Shown: positions 35,667 through 45,092, counted from the stretch's first letter. The stretch: DNA of 64,000 nt from Hymenobacter piscis (GCF_018760735.1 NZ_JAHHZN010000004.1:271828-335827), one strand, 5' to 3'. Notes: generated from the sequence alone by a model not told the origin. Program-made: numbers and translations.

Positions 35667-37085
35667 CTACTGCGCCAGTTCGGCCAGCACCTCGTCCAGG
35701 GAAAGCGTCTGTTCCTGGCCGGTGGCCAGGGTTTTGAGCTTGAACTGCCCGGCGGCGCGCTCCTCGGGGCCCTGGATGAGCACGTACGGAATGCCTTTGG
35801 CATCGGCGAATTTGAACTGCTTGCCCAGCTTGCCGGCTTCCGGAAACAGCTCACTGGCCACGCCGGCCGCGCGCAGGCGGCGCAGCACCGGCAGCATGGC
35901 CAGCTCGCCCTCGGCATCGAAGTTGGTGAGCAGGCAGCGGGTGGTAGCGGCCACGGCTTCCGGGAACAGCTGCAGCTCCTCCAGGCAGTCGTAAAGGCGG
36001 TCGACGCCGAAGCTAAAGCCCACGCCCGATACGCCCGGCAGCCCGAAGGCGCCGGTCAGGTTGTCGTAGCGGCCGCCCCCGCTCACGCTGCCCATGTTCA
36101 CGTTGTTGATCTTGATTTCAAAGATGCAGCCCGTGTAGTAGCTCAGGCCCCGGGCCAGGGTCACGTCGAACTCCAGGTTGTTCCACTGCTCGAACCCAAA
36201 GCCGCGCAGGTAGTCCAGCACCCGGCGCAGGTCCTGCAGGCCCTTGTAGCCATCCTCGCCATCGGGCTCCACGCCGGCCGTTACGAAGGCGGCCAGCAGC
36301 CGGTCGAGCTTCTCTTCGAAGTCGCCGCCCACGCTCAGCAGGTCGAAGAGGCGGGTGGAGGCTTCGGCCGAGAAGCCGCGCTCCAGCAGCTCCTTCTCCA
36401 CACCCTCGCGCCCGATTTTATCGAGCTTGTCGATGGCCGTGAACAGATCCACTTCGGTGCCCTCGCCGCCCAGGACTTTATAAAAGGCCCCCAGCACCCC
36501 ACGGTGGTTGATTTTGATGGTGTGGTCGGTCAGGCCCAGGGTGGTCAGCACCTCGCTCATCATGAGCACGATTTCGGCCTCACAAAGCAAGGAGTCGGTG
36601 CCCACCACGTCGGCGTCGCACTGGTAGAACTCGCGGTAGCGGCCGCGCTGGGGCCGGTCGGCGCGCCACACAGGCTGAATCTGGTAGCGCTTGAAGGGGA
36701 AGGTGAGCGTGCCGCGGTTCATGACCACGTAGCGGGCGAAGGGTACGGTGAGGTCGTAGCGCAGGCCTTTTTCGGCAATCTTGGGCAGCACCTTCCTGGG
36801 CCCGGCCAGCAGGTCGTCGGGGGTTACTTCTTCCTTGATGACCTCGCCCTTCTGCTTTTTGAGAAAGTTGCCCGAGTTGAGGACTTTGAACAGGAGCTGG
36901 TCGCCCTCCTCGCCGTACTTGCCGGTGAGCACCGAGAGGTTTTCCAGGGTGGGCGTTTCGAGCGGAGCGTAGCCGAACTTCTCGAACACGCGGCGAATCA
37001 CGCCAAAAATATAGGTGCGGCGGGCCACCACGGCGGGGCCGAAGTCGCGGGTGCCTTGGGGGATGCTGGGCTTCTGAACGCTCAT
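35667..37085 (-). CDS. hisS: Histidyl-tRNA synthetase
   Basis: The product (472 aa) charges tRNA-His. It is a class II synthetase with the start KPSIPQGTRDFGP, motif 2-like FKRYQIQPVWRADRPQRGRYREFYQCD and motif 3 GVGFSFGVDRL, with an anticodon-binding domain at the C-terminus. The ATG at 37085 gives the family N-terminus; the much longer frame from 37313 overlaps the STAS-like gene region and is rejected. Confidence 0.95.
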   Translation of the reverse strand: MSVQKPSIPQGTRDFGPAVVARRTYIFGVIRRVFEKFGYAPLETPTLENLSVLTGKYGEEGDQLLFKVLNSGNFLKKQKGEVIKEEVTPDDLLAGPRKVLPKIAEKGLRYDLTVPFARYVVMNRGTLTFPFKRYQIQPVWRADRPQRGRYREFYQCDADVVGTDSLLCEAEIVLMMSEVLTTLGLTDHTIKINHRGVLGAFYKVLGGEGTEVDLFTAIDKLDKIGREGVEKELLERGFSAEASTRLFDLLSVGGDFEEKLDRLLAAFVTAGVEPDGEDGYKGLQDLRRVLDYLRGFGFEQWNNLEFDVTLARGLSYYTGCIFEIKINNVNMGSVSGGGRYDNLTGAFGLPGVSGVGFSFGVDRLYDCLEELQLFPEAVAATTRCLLTNFDAEGELAMLPVLRRLRAAGVASELFPEAGKLGKQFKFADAKGIPYVLIQGPEERAAGQFKLKTLATGQEQTLSLDEVLAELAQ

Positions 37086-37177
37086 CAGGAAAAATCGGAA
37101 TGCGGAGATAGAACCGTAAAATTCGCGGTTTGCATCGGATTTCCCCCATTTTTTCCCCGTTCCTGCTGGCGTTGGCC

Positions 37178-37546
37178 TTACCGGCCCGTTGTCGGCCGGC
37201 CCGCCTGAAAGTTGATTTCCTCCATGGCATCGAGCAAAGAAGCCACCAGCAGGGGCTGGGAAGCGGCATCGAGGTAGAGAAAATGATGGTGAACCGGCTG
37301 GGGCACGTGGCACAGAATCAGGCGCCGGTCCTGGGCGTGGAGCAGGTAGGCGTAGGCCAGCAGCAAGTCAATGGCTTCTTCCGACAGTGCGTTTACCAGG
37401 CTGAAATCGAGCACGATGGCGGGCTTGTCGGAACGGCTGGCCCGGTGCAGGGCCCGGGTCAGCATCAGCTCGCTGGTGGCGGAGCTGGCGGGCGAAAGGA
37501 TAAGCAGATACGCATGCGGTAATTGTTCACGGTAAACGTCAAGCAT
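37178..37546 (-). CDS. STAS-domain-like protein
   Basis: The product (122 aa) resembles an anti-sigma-factor antagonist (STAS) domain: alternating beta/alpha, KPAIVLDFSLVNALSEEAIDLLLAYAYLL and DRRLILCHVPQPVHH. The phosphorylatable serine of classical SpoIIAA-type proteins would fall in the NALSEEA segment. No partner kinase is adjacent. The call rests on pattern recognition and is tentative. Confidence 0.5.
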   Translation of the reverse strand: MLDVYREQLPHAYLLILSPASSATSELMLTRALHRASRSDKPAIVLDFSLVNALSEEAIDLLLAYAYLLHAQDRRLILCHVPQPVHHHFLYLDAASQPLLVASLLDAMEEINFQAGRPTTGR

Positions 37547-37736
37547 TCGGGCAGGTCCACGGAGAAGAGGAAGACTGTAGCTAACGCGGGTTTTGTGCGG
37601 TGGGGTTGTGCGCCGAGCCGGGAATAAATAGGATTGTAAGAGGGTATTTCGATTTAAACCGGTAAAAAGGCCAGTTGAGCGAGGGTAAACAGGTTTTTGG
37701 CAGATTGGCTGGCGGCAAGTCAGGTACCCGGGGTGG

Positions 37737-38411
37737 TTACCGCTCCCGCGGCGCGCGGCGGGCCTGGAACAGCACCGGAGCCGCCAGCGGAGCTTTCAGG
37801 GCGGCCCGCAACCCGGCCCAGCGCAGGCCCCGGTTCGTCCAGTCGTTGCAGGTGCGCAGGGCATGGTAGCGGCCCGTGGCCCGGAAGAAAAAATCGTGGG
37901 CGGAATAGCCGGTGGCCTGGCGCAGGGGCCGCGCCCCCAGAGAGTCGGGGGCGGCAAAGGACGCCCGGATGTAGGCCGTCAGGCGCTGGTACTGCGCCCC
38001 CGAAATGCGGAGCGGCACTACGTAGCGGCCGGAATCGGGCGGGGTAGGGTAGAAGTTGACGTGCATGAGTGTGGGCGAAGGCAGCAGGGCCCCGGCCACG
38101 GCCCCCGGACCGGGCAGGCGGCCGCCCATTGAGCCCAGGTAAAATCCCTCGTTGCCCCAGCCAAAAGCTACGAACCGGGCGCGGCCGAAGCGGGCCGTGA
38201 GGGCGGGCTGCCCCAGCTCGCGCAGCCAGTCCTGGCCGGTGCGGGCTTCACGCAGGGGTACCACCACATCGGTATGAAAGCCGTTGGAAACCAGGTACAC
38301 GGGCACCCCGCCGGGCGTCTGCCGGAACTGCCGGTTCACGGGCACCAGCGAGCCGGTCAGCACCAATAAAACAAAGGCCACGAAAACCGCCATACGCATC
38401 CGGTGCATCAT
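37737..38411 (-). CDS. DUF2459 (TIGR02117) membrane-anchored protein
   Basis: The product (224 aa) has an N-terminal membrane anchor (VAFVLLVLTGSLVP) and a periplasmic domain with YLVSNGFHTDVVVPL, FGWGNEGFYL and a later YHALRTCNDWTNRGLRWAGL. This is the TIGR02117/DUF2459 family, whose function is unknown. The conserved His and Cys suggest a cysteine-hydrolase-like fold, but this is inference. Confidence 0.8.
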   Translation of the reverse strand: MMHRMRMAVFVAFVLLVLTGSLVPVNRQFRQTPGGVPVYLVSNGFHTDVVVPLREARTGQDWLRELGQPALTARFGRARFVAFGWGNEGFYLGSMGGRLPGPGAVAGALLPSPTLMHVNFYPTPPDSGRYVVPLRISGAQYQRLTAYIRASFAAPDSLGARPLRQATGYSAHDFFFRATGRYHALRTCNDWTNRGLRWAGLRAALKAPLAAPVLFQARRAPRER

Positions 38412-38471
38412 CCGGCCCCGAAGATACGGCCCCGGTCCCCGCCGGCAACGCCGGCTCCCGGTCCCGGAATG

Positions 38472-38512
38472 AAAAGCGCGTTCTTCCCGGCCCGGGGCCG
38501 GAAAGAACGCGC
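38472..38512 (-). terminator. Terminator after the carboxypeptidase-regulatory-like gene
   Basis: GCGCGTTCTTTCCGGCC, a short loop and GGCCGGGAAGAACGCGC (one mismatch) are followed on the minus strand by TTTTC. It ends the 38540-39013 gene. Confidence 0.75.
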
Positions 38513-38539
38513 TGCGCGGTTGCAGGCCGCCGGGCTAGC

Positions 38540-39013
38540 TCAGGAGCGCACCCGCACCACGGGCCGGACCGGCACCAGCTCGGCCACCGCGGGGGTGCGC
38601 CGGGCCCAAGCCAGGCGGTTGGCGCGGGCCACCAGGGGCATATTGGCCGGCACCAGCACTACCGTGCCCAGGGCCTGCCGGGGCCGGGCCGGGCGCAGGG
38701 CCACCACCGAGCCCAGGGCGTGGTAGCCGAGTACCGTGGTGCGCACCGTGTAGCTGCCCAGGGGCAGGCCCGTTACCCGGAAGCGGCCGTCGGCATCGGT
38801 TTCCACCGACTTGATGAACCGGCCATCGGCAGCCCGCAGCACAACCACGTAGGAGTGCGGAATGGGCTCCTGGGTTTGCCCGTCGAAGAGGCGGCCGGAA
38901 ACAGAGCCGGCAGGACCGGTCGGAGCGGGCAGCGCGGCGGCCAAGGCGAACGGGGTGGCTGCGAGCAGCAGGGCGGCAGCCAGCAGGAAGCGGAAAGCAG
39001 AGCAGGTTTTCAT
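38540..39013 (-). CDS. Carboxypeptidase-regulatory-like domain protein
   Basis: The product (157 aa) has a signal peptide (FRFLLAAALLLAATPFALAAA) and a CarboxypepD_reg-like beta domain (GSVSGRLFDGQTQEPIPHSYVVVLR, then TDADGRFRVTGLPLGSYTVR). These domains are usual at the N-terminus of TonB-dependent receptors; here it is free-standing and lies just downstream of a receptor gene with the same type of plug-side domain. It may cooperate with it. Confidence 0.75.
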   Translation of the reverse strand: MKTCSAFRFLLAAALLLAATPFALAAALPAPTGPAGSVSGRLFDGQTQEPIPHSYVVVLRAADGRFIKSVETDADGRFRVTGLPLGSYTVRTTVLGYHALGSVVALRPARPRQALGTVVLVPANMPLVARANRLAWARRTPAVAELVPVRPVVRVRS

Positions 39014-39171
39014 GGCAGTAAGGAAAAGGAGGTACCAGTAGCGGCCGGGAGTGCCGGTTGGCGGGCCGCCGCAGAAAAAAATGGGAAGGTCGAGCCCGGC
39101 TCCAGGCCGGGGCGGAGCCCCATCCCGAAGGGCGGGGAAGCAGCAGCGCGGGGTAGGGCCGGGGCAGCAGG

Positions 39172-41652
39172 CTAGCCGCCGAAGCCGCCGCCACCGCCTT
39201 TGGGCGCGGCCTCAATGCGGCCGGCTTTGGCTTTGGAGGCCCCCACGTACCAGGTGAAGCCCAGCCAGCCCACCCGCGTTTCGGGCTTGGTGTAGAGGCT
39301 GGCCGTGAGGTCGGGCGAATCGACGATGGAGCGGCGCACCTGGGTGTTGAGCACGTCGGATACGCGCAGGGTGAGGGCGGCGCGATTCTGCCACAGGCGC
39401 TGGCGCAGGGCCACATCAATGCCCCCGTAGGCCAGGCGGCGGCCCTGGGCCGTAAGGATGGCCGAGTTGTACTGGCCGGTCAGCTGCACATCCAGCGTGG
39501 GCGTGGGCGTGAAGTTCTGGTTGAGGCGCACGTTGCCGGCCAACGCGCGACGGTCCACGGTGTTTTCGGCATTGGTCTGGAATTGGGTGCGGTAGAGTGA
39601 GCCGCTGGCCTGCACGCGCCACCAGGCCGTGAGGGGCTGGGCCCAGGTCATCTCCAGGCCCACGTTGGCGGTGGTGCCGGCGTTGCGGTAGGTTTCCACC
39701 AGCACCAGCCCGGCGGCGGGGTTCAGGTTGGTGGCCACCGTATCCACGTTGCGCAGGCGCTGAATGGCGTTGCTGGTGAAGCGGCCGAACAGGGTGGTGG
39801 TGATTTCGGCCCCGCCGGGCAGGCTCAGCTGGTGGCCCACTTCCAGGTTCTGGCTGAACTCGGCGCGCAGCGAGGGGTTGCCGAGGCGGTAGAAGCGCGG
39901 GTCCTGGTAGAGCGGCACGGCCAGCTGCTGCATGAAATTGGGGCGGTTAAGGCGACGGGCATAGCTAAAGGAAAGCTGCTGCGGCTGCGCCCCGCCTTTG
40001 GTAGAATCGGCCTGGCCCAGGCCCCGGCTGATGCTGGCAGTGGGAAATAGGCCCAGGTAATCGAGCTGAAACTTGCCCTGGCCGCCGTTTACGGCCCCGT
40101 TGGTGGTGGTGTATTCGGTGCGCAGGCCAGCCTGGGCGTTCCAGCCGTTCCAGCCGCGCTGGAAGTTGGCGTAGGCGGCCGGCACGGTTTCGCGGAAATC
40201 ATAGGCTAGGGAGCGGGCCGGGTCGCGCACGTACTGGCCGGGGGCGTCGGGCTGGAGGGCAAACAGGTCGGCAATGCCATTGCTGCGCTGCTGCTGCACC
40301 TTCAGGCCGGTTTCCAGCTTACCCTTGTTGCCGGCCAGCGGGTGGGTGTAGTCAAGCTGGGCGAAGTAGATGCGGGCCTGCACATCCATCTGCTGCCGCC
40401 AGCCGCTAAGGGCGCCTTCGTCCAGCGTCTGGGTCACGGGTACTTTGGCATCCACCAGCACCGCGCCGCCCACGGCCGTCAGCTCGCGGCCTTTGTGGGC
40501 TTCCCAGGTGCGGCGGTAGCTGCCCACGTTTTCCAGCACCCGCACATCCACGTTCAGCTCCTGCTGACCCAGTTGGGTGGCCGTAGGCTGCCCGGTCCGC
40601 TCGGTGCTGAGGCGCTGGAAGCTCAGGTCCTGCTCGTGCTGCCAGGTGGGCGATACGCTCAGGCTCAGGCTTTGCTCGGGCGTCAGCTCGTAATCCAGGC
40701 CCAGGCGCAGAGAGTGGGAGTCGTTCCGCTCCCGGCCGGTGCCGTTCTGGCGGGTGGTCACGTCGCCGGAAGTCTGGCGGTTATCGGTGCGGTTGCGGTA
40801 GTGCTCATCCTGGCGGTCGTAGCTCGCGCTCAGGTTGCTTTTGCCCTGGTGCCGGTTCAGGCTGAGGCTGGCGTTGTACTTGTCGCCGGTGCCGCCCAGC
40901 ACGCTGGCCTGTCCGTTCACGCCGTTTTTGGTCTGTTTTTTCAGAATCACGTTCAGCACGGCCGTGCCCTGGGCGTCGTACTTGGCCGAGGGGTTGGTAA
41001 TCACCTCGATGCGCGAAATGCGGGAAGCCGGAATCTGGTCGAGGCGCAGGCCGGGGCCGCCGTTGCTGCCGCCTGAGGGCTTGCCGTCTATAAGGATGGT
41101 CAGGTTGGCCGAGCCGCGCAGGCTCACCGCGCCGTTGGCATCCACGGCCACCGAGGGCACGTTGCGCAGCACGTCGGTAGCCATGCCGCCCACGCTGGCC
41201 AGGTCCTTTTCCACGTTGATAACCCGCTTGCCGGGCTCGTTTTCCAGCGTAGCCCGCTCACCGGTCACCGTCACGCCCTTGAGCTGGGTGGCCGCCGACT
41301 GGAGCCGGATGGGGCCCAGTTGGACATTCGGGGCGGTACTGGTCAGGTTTACGGTCCGCCGAAATCCCTGGTAGCCAATGGCCGACGTTTTAAGCAGGTA
41401 GTTGCCCAGGCCCAGTTTTTCAAGGCGGAAGGTGCCGTTTTCGAGGGTTTCGGTGCCGGCCACAAAGCTCGAATCCTGAGCCCGCAGCAGCACCACGTTG
41501 GTAAAGGGCAGGCCCTGGCCGGTGCCCTGGTCGAGCAAGGTGCCGGCCACGCTGCCGGTGGGCTGCTGCTGGGCCGTGGCGGCCAGTGGAAAGAGCACAG
41601 CGAGGAACCCCAGACCCCGCAGGGTCCGGCCGAAAGTGGAGGAGGAAGTCAT
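39172..41652 (-). CDS. Outer-membrane beta-barrel receptor (TonB-dependent-receptor-like)
   Basis: The product (826 aa) has a signal peptide, a carboxypeptidase-regulatory-like domain (GSVAGTLLDQGTGQGLPF, about 25-110), a plug (about 120-230, SVGGMATDVLRNVPSVAVD) and an outer-membrane barrel of the Bacteroidota beta-barrel-3 type. The tail is glycine-rich (GGGGGFGG). No typical TonB box was recognised. It has a TTG-N20-TACCTTTG promoter far upstream, giving an unusually long leader (about 290 nt). Confidence 0.85.
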   Translation of the reverse strand: MTSSSTFGRTLRGLGFLAVLFPLAATAQQQPTGSVAGTLLDQGTGQGLPFTNVVLLRAQDSSFVAGTETLENGTFRLEKLGLGNYLLKTSAIGYQGFRRTVNLTSTAPNVQLGPIRLQSAATQLKGVTVTGERATLENEPGKRVINVEKDLASVGGMATDVLRNVPSVAVDANGAVSLRGSANLTILIDGKPSGGSNGGPGLRLDQIPASRISRIEVITNPSAKYDAQGTAVLNVILKKQTKNGVNGQASVLGGTGDKYNASLSLNRHQGKSNLSASYDRQDEHYRNRTDNRQTSGDVTTRQNGTGRERNDSHSLRLGLDYELTPEQSLSLSVSPTWQHEQDLSFQRLSTERTGQPTATQLGQQELNVDVRVLENVGSYRRTWEAHKGRELTAVGGAVLVDAKVPVTQTLDEGALSGWRQQMDVQARIYFAQLDYTHPLAGNKGKLETGLKVQQQRSNGIADLFALQPDAPGQYVRDPARSLAYDFRETVPAAYANFQRGWNGWNAQAGLRTEYTTTNGAVNGGQGKFQLDYLGLFPTASISRGLGQADSTKGGAQPQQLSFSYARRLNRPNFMQQLAVPLYQDPRFYRLGNPSLRAEFSQNLEVGHQLSLPGGAEITTTLFGRFTSNAIQRLRNVDTVATNLNPAAGLVLVETYRNAGTTANVGLEMTWAQPLTAWWRVQASGSLYRTQFQTNAENTVDRRALAGNVRLNQNFTPTPTLDVQLTGQYNSAILTAQGRRLAYGGIDVALRQRLWQNRAALTLRVSDVLNTQVRRSIVDSPDLTASLYTKPETRVGWLGFTWYVGASKAKAGRIEAAPKGGGGGFGG

Positions 41653-41946
41653 AAGAAGGGAGGGGTTAGACGAAAAATCGGGCAAGCAGGGGCCGTTCCC
41701 GGTGGCCGCGGTTCCGCCGGGGTGGCAGGATTGCCAGCAATTCAGACGTGAGCAAGAGGGGCACGAGCCGCCAGCGGGCGGGTGCCAAAAGCCGGAACAC
41801 AGCGGGCGGCGGCGGGAAACCAGGGTTTCCGACCGGGGCCTCCCACCCGGCCCGACTGGCTCGAAGGTGGTGTCCGGAGGGGGCGGCTGCGGCGGGCTCC
41901 TGTGCAGGGGCAGCGTCGTGGCCGGATGATTACCTAATCAACGAAC

Positions 41947-41977
41947 CAAAGGTAAGTAAAGGTACTATGTAACGCAA
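41947..41977 (-). promoter_or_regulatory. Promoter of the outer-membrane receptor gene
   Basis: On the minus strand TTG (41975-41977), 20 bp, TACCTTTG (41947-41954): a good Bacteroidota promoter. Confidence 0.65.
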
Positions 41978-42105
41978 GGTACTGTTAGTATTAATTTTTC
42001 GTTTCCTGGAATTCCTTGTGTTTTGCGGGCTTTCAGACGGGTTCAGCAGGACAGATGGCCGACTATCGCCAACGGTTGCCTGGCCGGCCGCCAGAACGGA
42101 CAAGG

Positions 42106-42121
42106 CGTCCGAAACCGGACA
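42106..42121. promoter_or_regulatory. Candidate activator-binding palindrome, site 1
   Basis: CGTCCGAAACCGGACA is an imperfect 16-bp palindrome that matches TGTCCGAAATCGGACA at 45093-45108. It ends exactly 65 bp before the sigma54-like element at 42187. Confidence 0.65.
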
Positions 42122-42186
42122 GATTTTCGAGTCGCCTTTCCGATTGATTTGAGTGTAATAAATTGATTTTCAGAATTTTGAATAAG

Positions 42187-42203
42187 TGGCAAGGCTGTTG
42201 GCT
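42187..42203 (+). promoter_or_regulatory. Sigma54-like promoter of the efflux adaptor gene
   Basis: TGGCAAGGCTGTTGGCT has the -24 GG and, ten bases later, GG followed by C where the consensus has GC. The same TTGGC form occurs at the second site (45174-45190). It lies 35 bp before the ATG. Confidence 0.55.
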
Positions 42204-42238
42204 GAGTAGGGTGAAACCTTTCTTCTACCTGTACGAAA

Positions 42239-43486
42239 ATGGACAGAGCCATTTCCCAAACCACTCAAAACCGCCGCCTGCGCCGCCGCTGGCTGCTGGG
42301 CGCGGGGCTGCTGCTGCTACTGGCAGCGGGCCTGCTGGCCTTCCGCACAGTGCTCCGGCCCGGCCTCAGCCGCAACGCCATCCTCACGGCCCGCGCCGAA
42401 ACCGGCGACGTGGAGGCGTCCCTTACGGCGGCCGGCGTCATCATTCCGGCCCATGAAGTGGTGATTACCAGTCCTATCCAGAGCACCATCCGGCGGGTGG
42501 CGGTGGCAGTGGGCAGCCGGGTGCAGCCGGGCCAGACGATTCTGGAGCTGGACCGGGAGCTGACCAGCACGGCCCTGGCCAAGCTCCAGGACGAGCAGCA
42601 GCAACACCGCAACAAGAACAGCCAGCTCCAGCTCAGCCTCGAAAAAGCCCTCAACGACCTTCGCTCCCAGGAGCAGGTGCAGCAGGTAAAGGTGCGCAGC
42701 CTGCAGTCGGCGCTGCGCGACGAGCAGTATCTGCTGCAGATTGGGGGCGGCACCGCCGAGAGCGTGCGCCAGGCTGAGCTGAATCTGCGCGTGGCCCGGC
42801 TGGAGCAGCAGCGCCTCACGGAGCAGATCCGCAATCAGCGCGCCGCCAACGCCGCCGACGTGCGCGAGCTGGGCTTCACCCTCCAGATTCAGGACCGCAG
42901 CATTGCTGAGCTGGCCGGCAAGCTGGCCCAGGCCAACATCAGCAGCCAGCAGCCCGGCGTGCTGACCTGGGTAAACGAGGACCTGGGCACTACCGTGCAG
43001 GCCGGCGACCCGCTGGCCCGCGTGGCCGACCTGAGCCGTTTTCGGGTGCGCGCCACCATTTCCGATGCCTACGCCGATGCCCTGCACCTGCAGGATGCGG
43101 TGGTTGTCCGCATCAACGGCACCGATTTGCGTGGCACCATCAGCACCATCAGCCCGGCTGTGGAAAAGGGCGTGGTCACCTTCTACGCCACCCTGGCTCA
43201 GGACCACCACCCGGCCCTACGCGCCAACCTGCGGGCCGACGTGTTTGTGGTGACGAAAGCCCACCACAACGTAGTGCGGCTCAAAAACGGGCCGTTCTAC
43301 CAGGGCGGCAAGGAGCAGCCGGTATTTGTGGTGCAGGACGGCAAAGCCGTGCGCCGCACCGTGCAGTTCGGCGACAGCAACTTCGACTACGTGCAGATAA
43401 CCGGCGGCCTGCGGCCCGGCGAGGAAGTAGTGGTGTCCGATATGAAGGACCACGCCGACACGCCCGAACTCACCCTTCACGACTAA
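42239..43486 (+). CDS. MacA-like periplasmic adaptor of an ABC efflux system
   Basis: The product (415 aa) is a membrane-fusion protein: one N-terminal transmembrane helix (WLLGAGLLLLLAAGLLAF), a lipoyl half (TSPIQSTIRRVAVAVGSRVQPGQ), a coiled coil (about 105-225), the second half (QQPGVLTWVNEDLGTTVQAGDP) and beta-barrel domains to the end. It should link the FtsX-type ABC permeases encoded downstream to the TolC-type channel. It begins a gene set read from a sigma54-like promoter with an upstream palindrome. Confidence 0.9.
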   Translation: MDRAISQTTQNRRLRRRWLLGAGLLLLLAAGLLAFRTVLRPGLSRNAILTARAETGDVEASLTAAGVIIPAHEVVITSPIQSTIRRVAVAVGSRVQPGQTILELDRELTSTALAKLQDEQQQHRNKNSQLQLSLEKALNDLRSQEQVQQVKVRSLQSALRDEQYLLQIGGGTAESVRQAELNLRVARLEQQRLTEQIRNQRAANAADVRELGFTLQIQDRSIAELAGKLAQANISSQQPGVLTWVNEDLGTTVQAGDPLARVADLSRFRVRATISDAYADALHLQDAVVVRINGTDLRGTISTISPAVEKGVVTFYATLAQDHHPALRANLRADVFVVTKAHHNVVRLKNGPFYQGGKEQPVFVVQDGKAVRRTVQFGDSNFDYVQITGGLRPGEEVVVSDMKDHADTPELTLHD

Positions 43487-43527
43487 CGGCCATGCAACAG
43501 CTTTTCTCCGCCTTAGCCGCTTGGGTT

Positions 43528-43619
43528 GTAGAGACGCGACCCTTCGCGTCTCCCGTCAGAACGACCTCGCCGGAACAACCTCAGCCCGCACCGAAACGCG
43601 AAGTGATGCGTCTCTGTAC
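43528..43619. repeat. AGAGACGCGA-type palindrome at the start of tolC
   Basis: Left arm GTAGAGACGCGACCC... (43528-43552) and right arm ...GATGCGTCTCTGTAC (43593-43619) are inverted copies with a few mismatches. The right arm contains the probable ATG (43606) of the TolC-type gene. The element is typical of small mobile palindromes and sits where one would expect the original start region. Confidence 0.65.
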
Positions 43620-45051
43620 CGGGCTGCTGCTCTTGCTGACGACGCCTGCGCTGGCCCAGAACCAGCCGCCGGCCGTGTCTCTGCAGCAGGTGATTGAGCA
43701 GGCGCTTAGCCAGTCGGCGGTGGCCAAGCAGGTCGCCACCAGCCGCGACCAAAGCTACTGGCAGTGGCGCGGCTACCAGGCCAACTACCGGCCGCAGCTG
43801 GGGCTGCAGGGCACGTTGCCCGGTTTCAGCCGGGCCGTAACGCCCGTGGTGCAGCCCGATGGCACCACCGACTTCCGGGCCGTACGCATCAACAACTCCA
43901 ACCTGGCCCTGACGCTCACCCAGAACATCGGCCGCACCGGCGGACAGGTGTTCGTGGCCTCCGAGCTGCAGCGGTTCGATGACTTCAACGGCGGCCTGAA
44001 ACGCTACAACAACCAGCCCGTCGCCATCGGCCTCACCCAGCCGCTGGGCATGTTCAACGGCCTGAAATGGGCCCGGCGGATTGAGCCGCTGCGCTACCAG
44101 GAAAGCCAGCGGCTGTTCGTGGAGGAGCGCGAAACCATTGCCCAGCGCATCACGGAGCTATATTTCGATGTGCTGCAGCAGCAGGTAAACGCCGAAGTAG
44201 CCAGCCAGAACGTGCAGGCCAACGAGGAGCTGCTGCGCATCGGGCAGGAGCGGTACCGGCTCGGCCGCCTCTCCCAGAGCGACGTGCTGCGGCTGGAGCT
44301 CAACCTGCTGAACGCCCGCCAGGCCGTAGCCCAGAGCCAGCTCGATGCGCAAAATGCCGCCGTGGAGCTCCAGATGTACACCGGCCTGCCGGCCCAGCAG
44401 CTCCGCCTCGCGGTGCCGGAAGCCGCCCCGCTGCTGGCCGTGCCGGCTGGCCGGGCGCTGGCCGAGGCCCAGCAGCACCGCAGCGTGGGGCTGGCGTTCC
44501 GGCGGCGCCTGCTGGAAGCCGAGCGGACCGTGGCCGTGGCCCGGGGCAGCACCGGTTTTCAGGCCACGCTGGCCGCCAATCTGGGCTACGTGAACCAGGC
44601 CGGCAACCTCTGGGACACCTATGCCGCTCTGCAAAACCAGCAGCAGGTGCGCCTCACCTTCGCGCTGCCGCTCGTGGACTGGGGCCGGCAGAAATCCATC
44701 CTCAAAACCGCCGAACTGACCCGCCGCCAAGTGCAAGCCGAGGTGGCGCAGGAGGAAGCCAGCTTTGCGCTCAGCGTGGAGGTGCAGGCCGCGCAACTGG
44801 GCACCCTGGCCGGGCAATTGGCCCTCACGGCCCGCGCCGACTCGCTGGCCCGGCAGCGCTACGCCATTGCCCAGGCTACCTACAAAGTCGGCCGCATCAG
44901 CCTCACCGACCTCACCATTGCCCTGGCCGAAAAGGACCAGGCCCGCCGCGCCTACATTCTGGCGTTGCGCGCCGCCTGGGTGGCGCATTACCGCCTCCGC
45001 GCCCTCACCCTCTACGACTTCGAGCGGCAGCAGCCCCTAGCCGCGCAGTAA
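43606..45051 (+). CDS. TolC-family outer-membrane channel of the efflux module
   Basis: The product (481 aa from this start) has a signal peptide (MRLCTGLLLLLTTPALAQ) and two OEP repeats (AVAKQVATSRDQSYWQWRGY; later VGRISLTDLTIALAEKDQAR). An alternative start at 43492, 5 bp after the adaptor stop, would add 38 residues (MQQLFSALAAWVVETRPF...) encoded largely by the palindrome. The signal peptide favours 43606, but the spacing favours 43492 as the ancestral start. Confidence 0.88.
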   Translation: MRLCTGLLLLLTTPALAQNQPPAVSLQQVIEQALSQSAVAKQVATSRDQSYWQWRGYQANYRPQLGLQGTLPGFSRAVTPVVQPDGTTDFRAVRINNSNLALTLTQNIGRTGGQVFVASELQRFDDFNGGLKRYNNQPVAIGLTQPLGMFNGLKWARRIEPLRYQESQRLFVEERETIAQRITELYFDVLQQQVNAEVASQNVQANEELLRIGQERYRLGRLSQSDVLRLELNLLNARQAVAQSQLDAQNAAVELQMYTGLPAQQLRLAVPEAAPLLAVPAGRALAEAQQHRSVGLAFRRRLLEAERTVAVARGSTGFQATLAANLGYVNQAGNLWDTYAALQNQQQVRLTFALPLVDWGRQKSILKTAELTRRQVQAEVAQEEASFALSVEVQAAQLGTLAGQLALTARADSLARQRYAIAQATYKVGRISLTDLTIALAEKDQARRAYILALRAAWVAHYRLRALTLYDFERQQPLAAQ

Positions 45052-45092
45052 CAGTCGGCCCGGTCCGGCGCGACGGCTGCAACCGAACACCG

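Larger units (their letters stand above)
41653..42238. other. 586-bp region with two divergent promoters and no gene
   Basis: No gene is supported in this stretch. It holds a long minus-strand leader (41653-41940), a minus-strand promoter (41947-41977), the palindrome 42106-42121 and a sigma54-like promoter (42187-42203) for the plus-strand efflux module. I see no known riboswitch in the leader. Confidence 0.6.

Noticed and set aside
41653..41940. Possible cobalamin or other riboswitch in the receptor leader
   Set aside because: I could not match any known riboswitch core; only the unusual leader length is supported.
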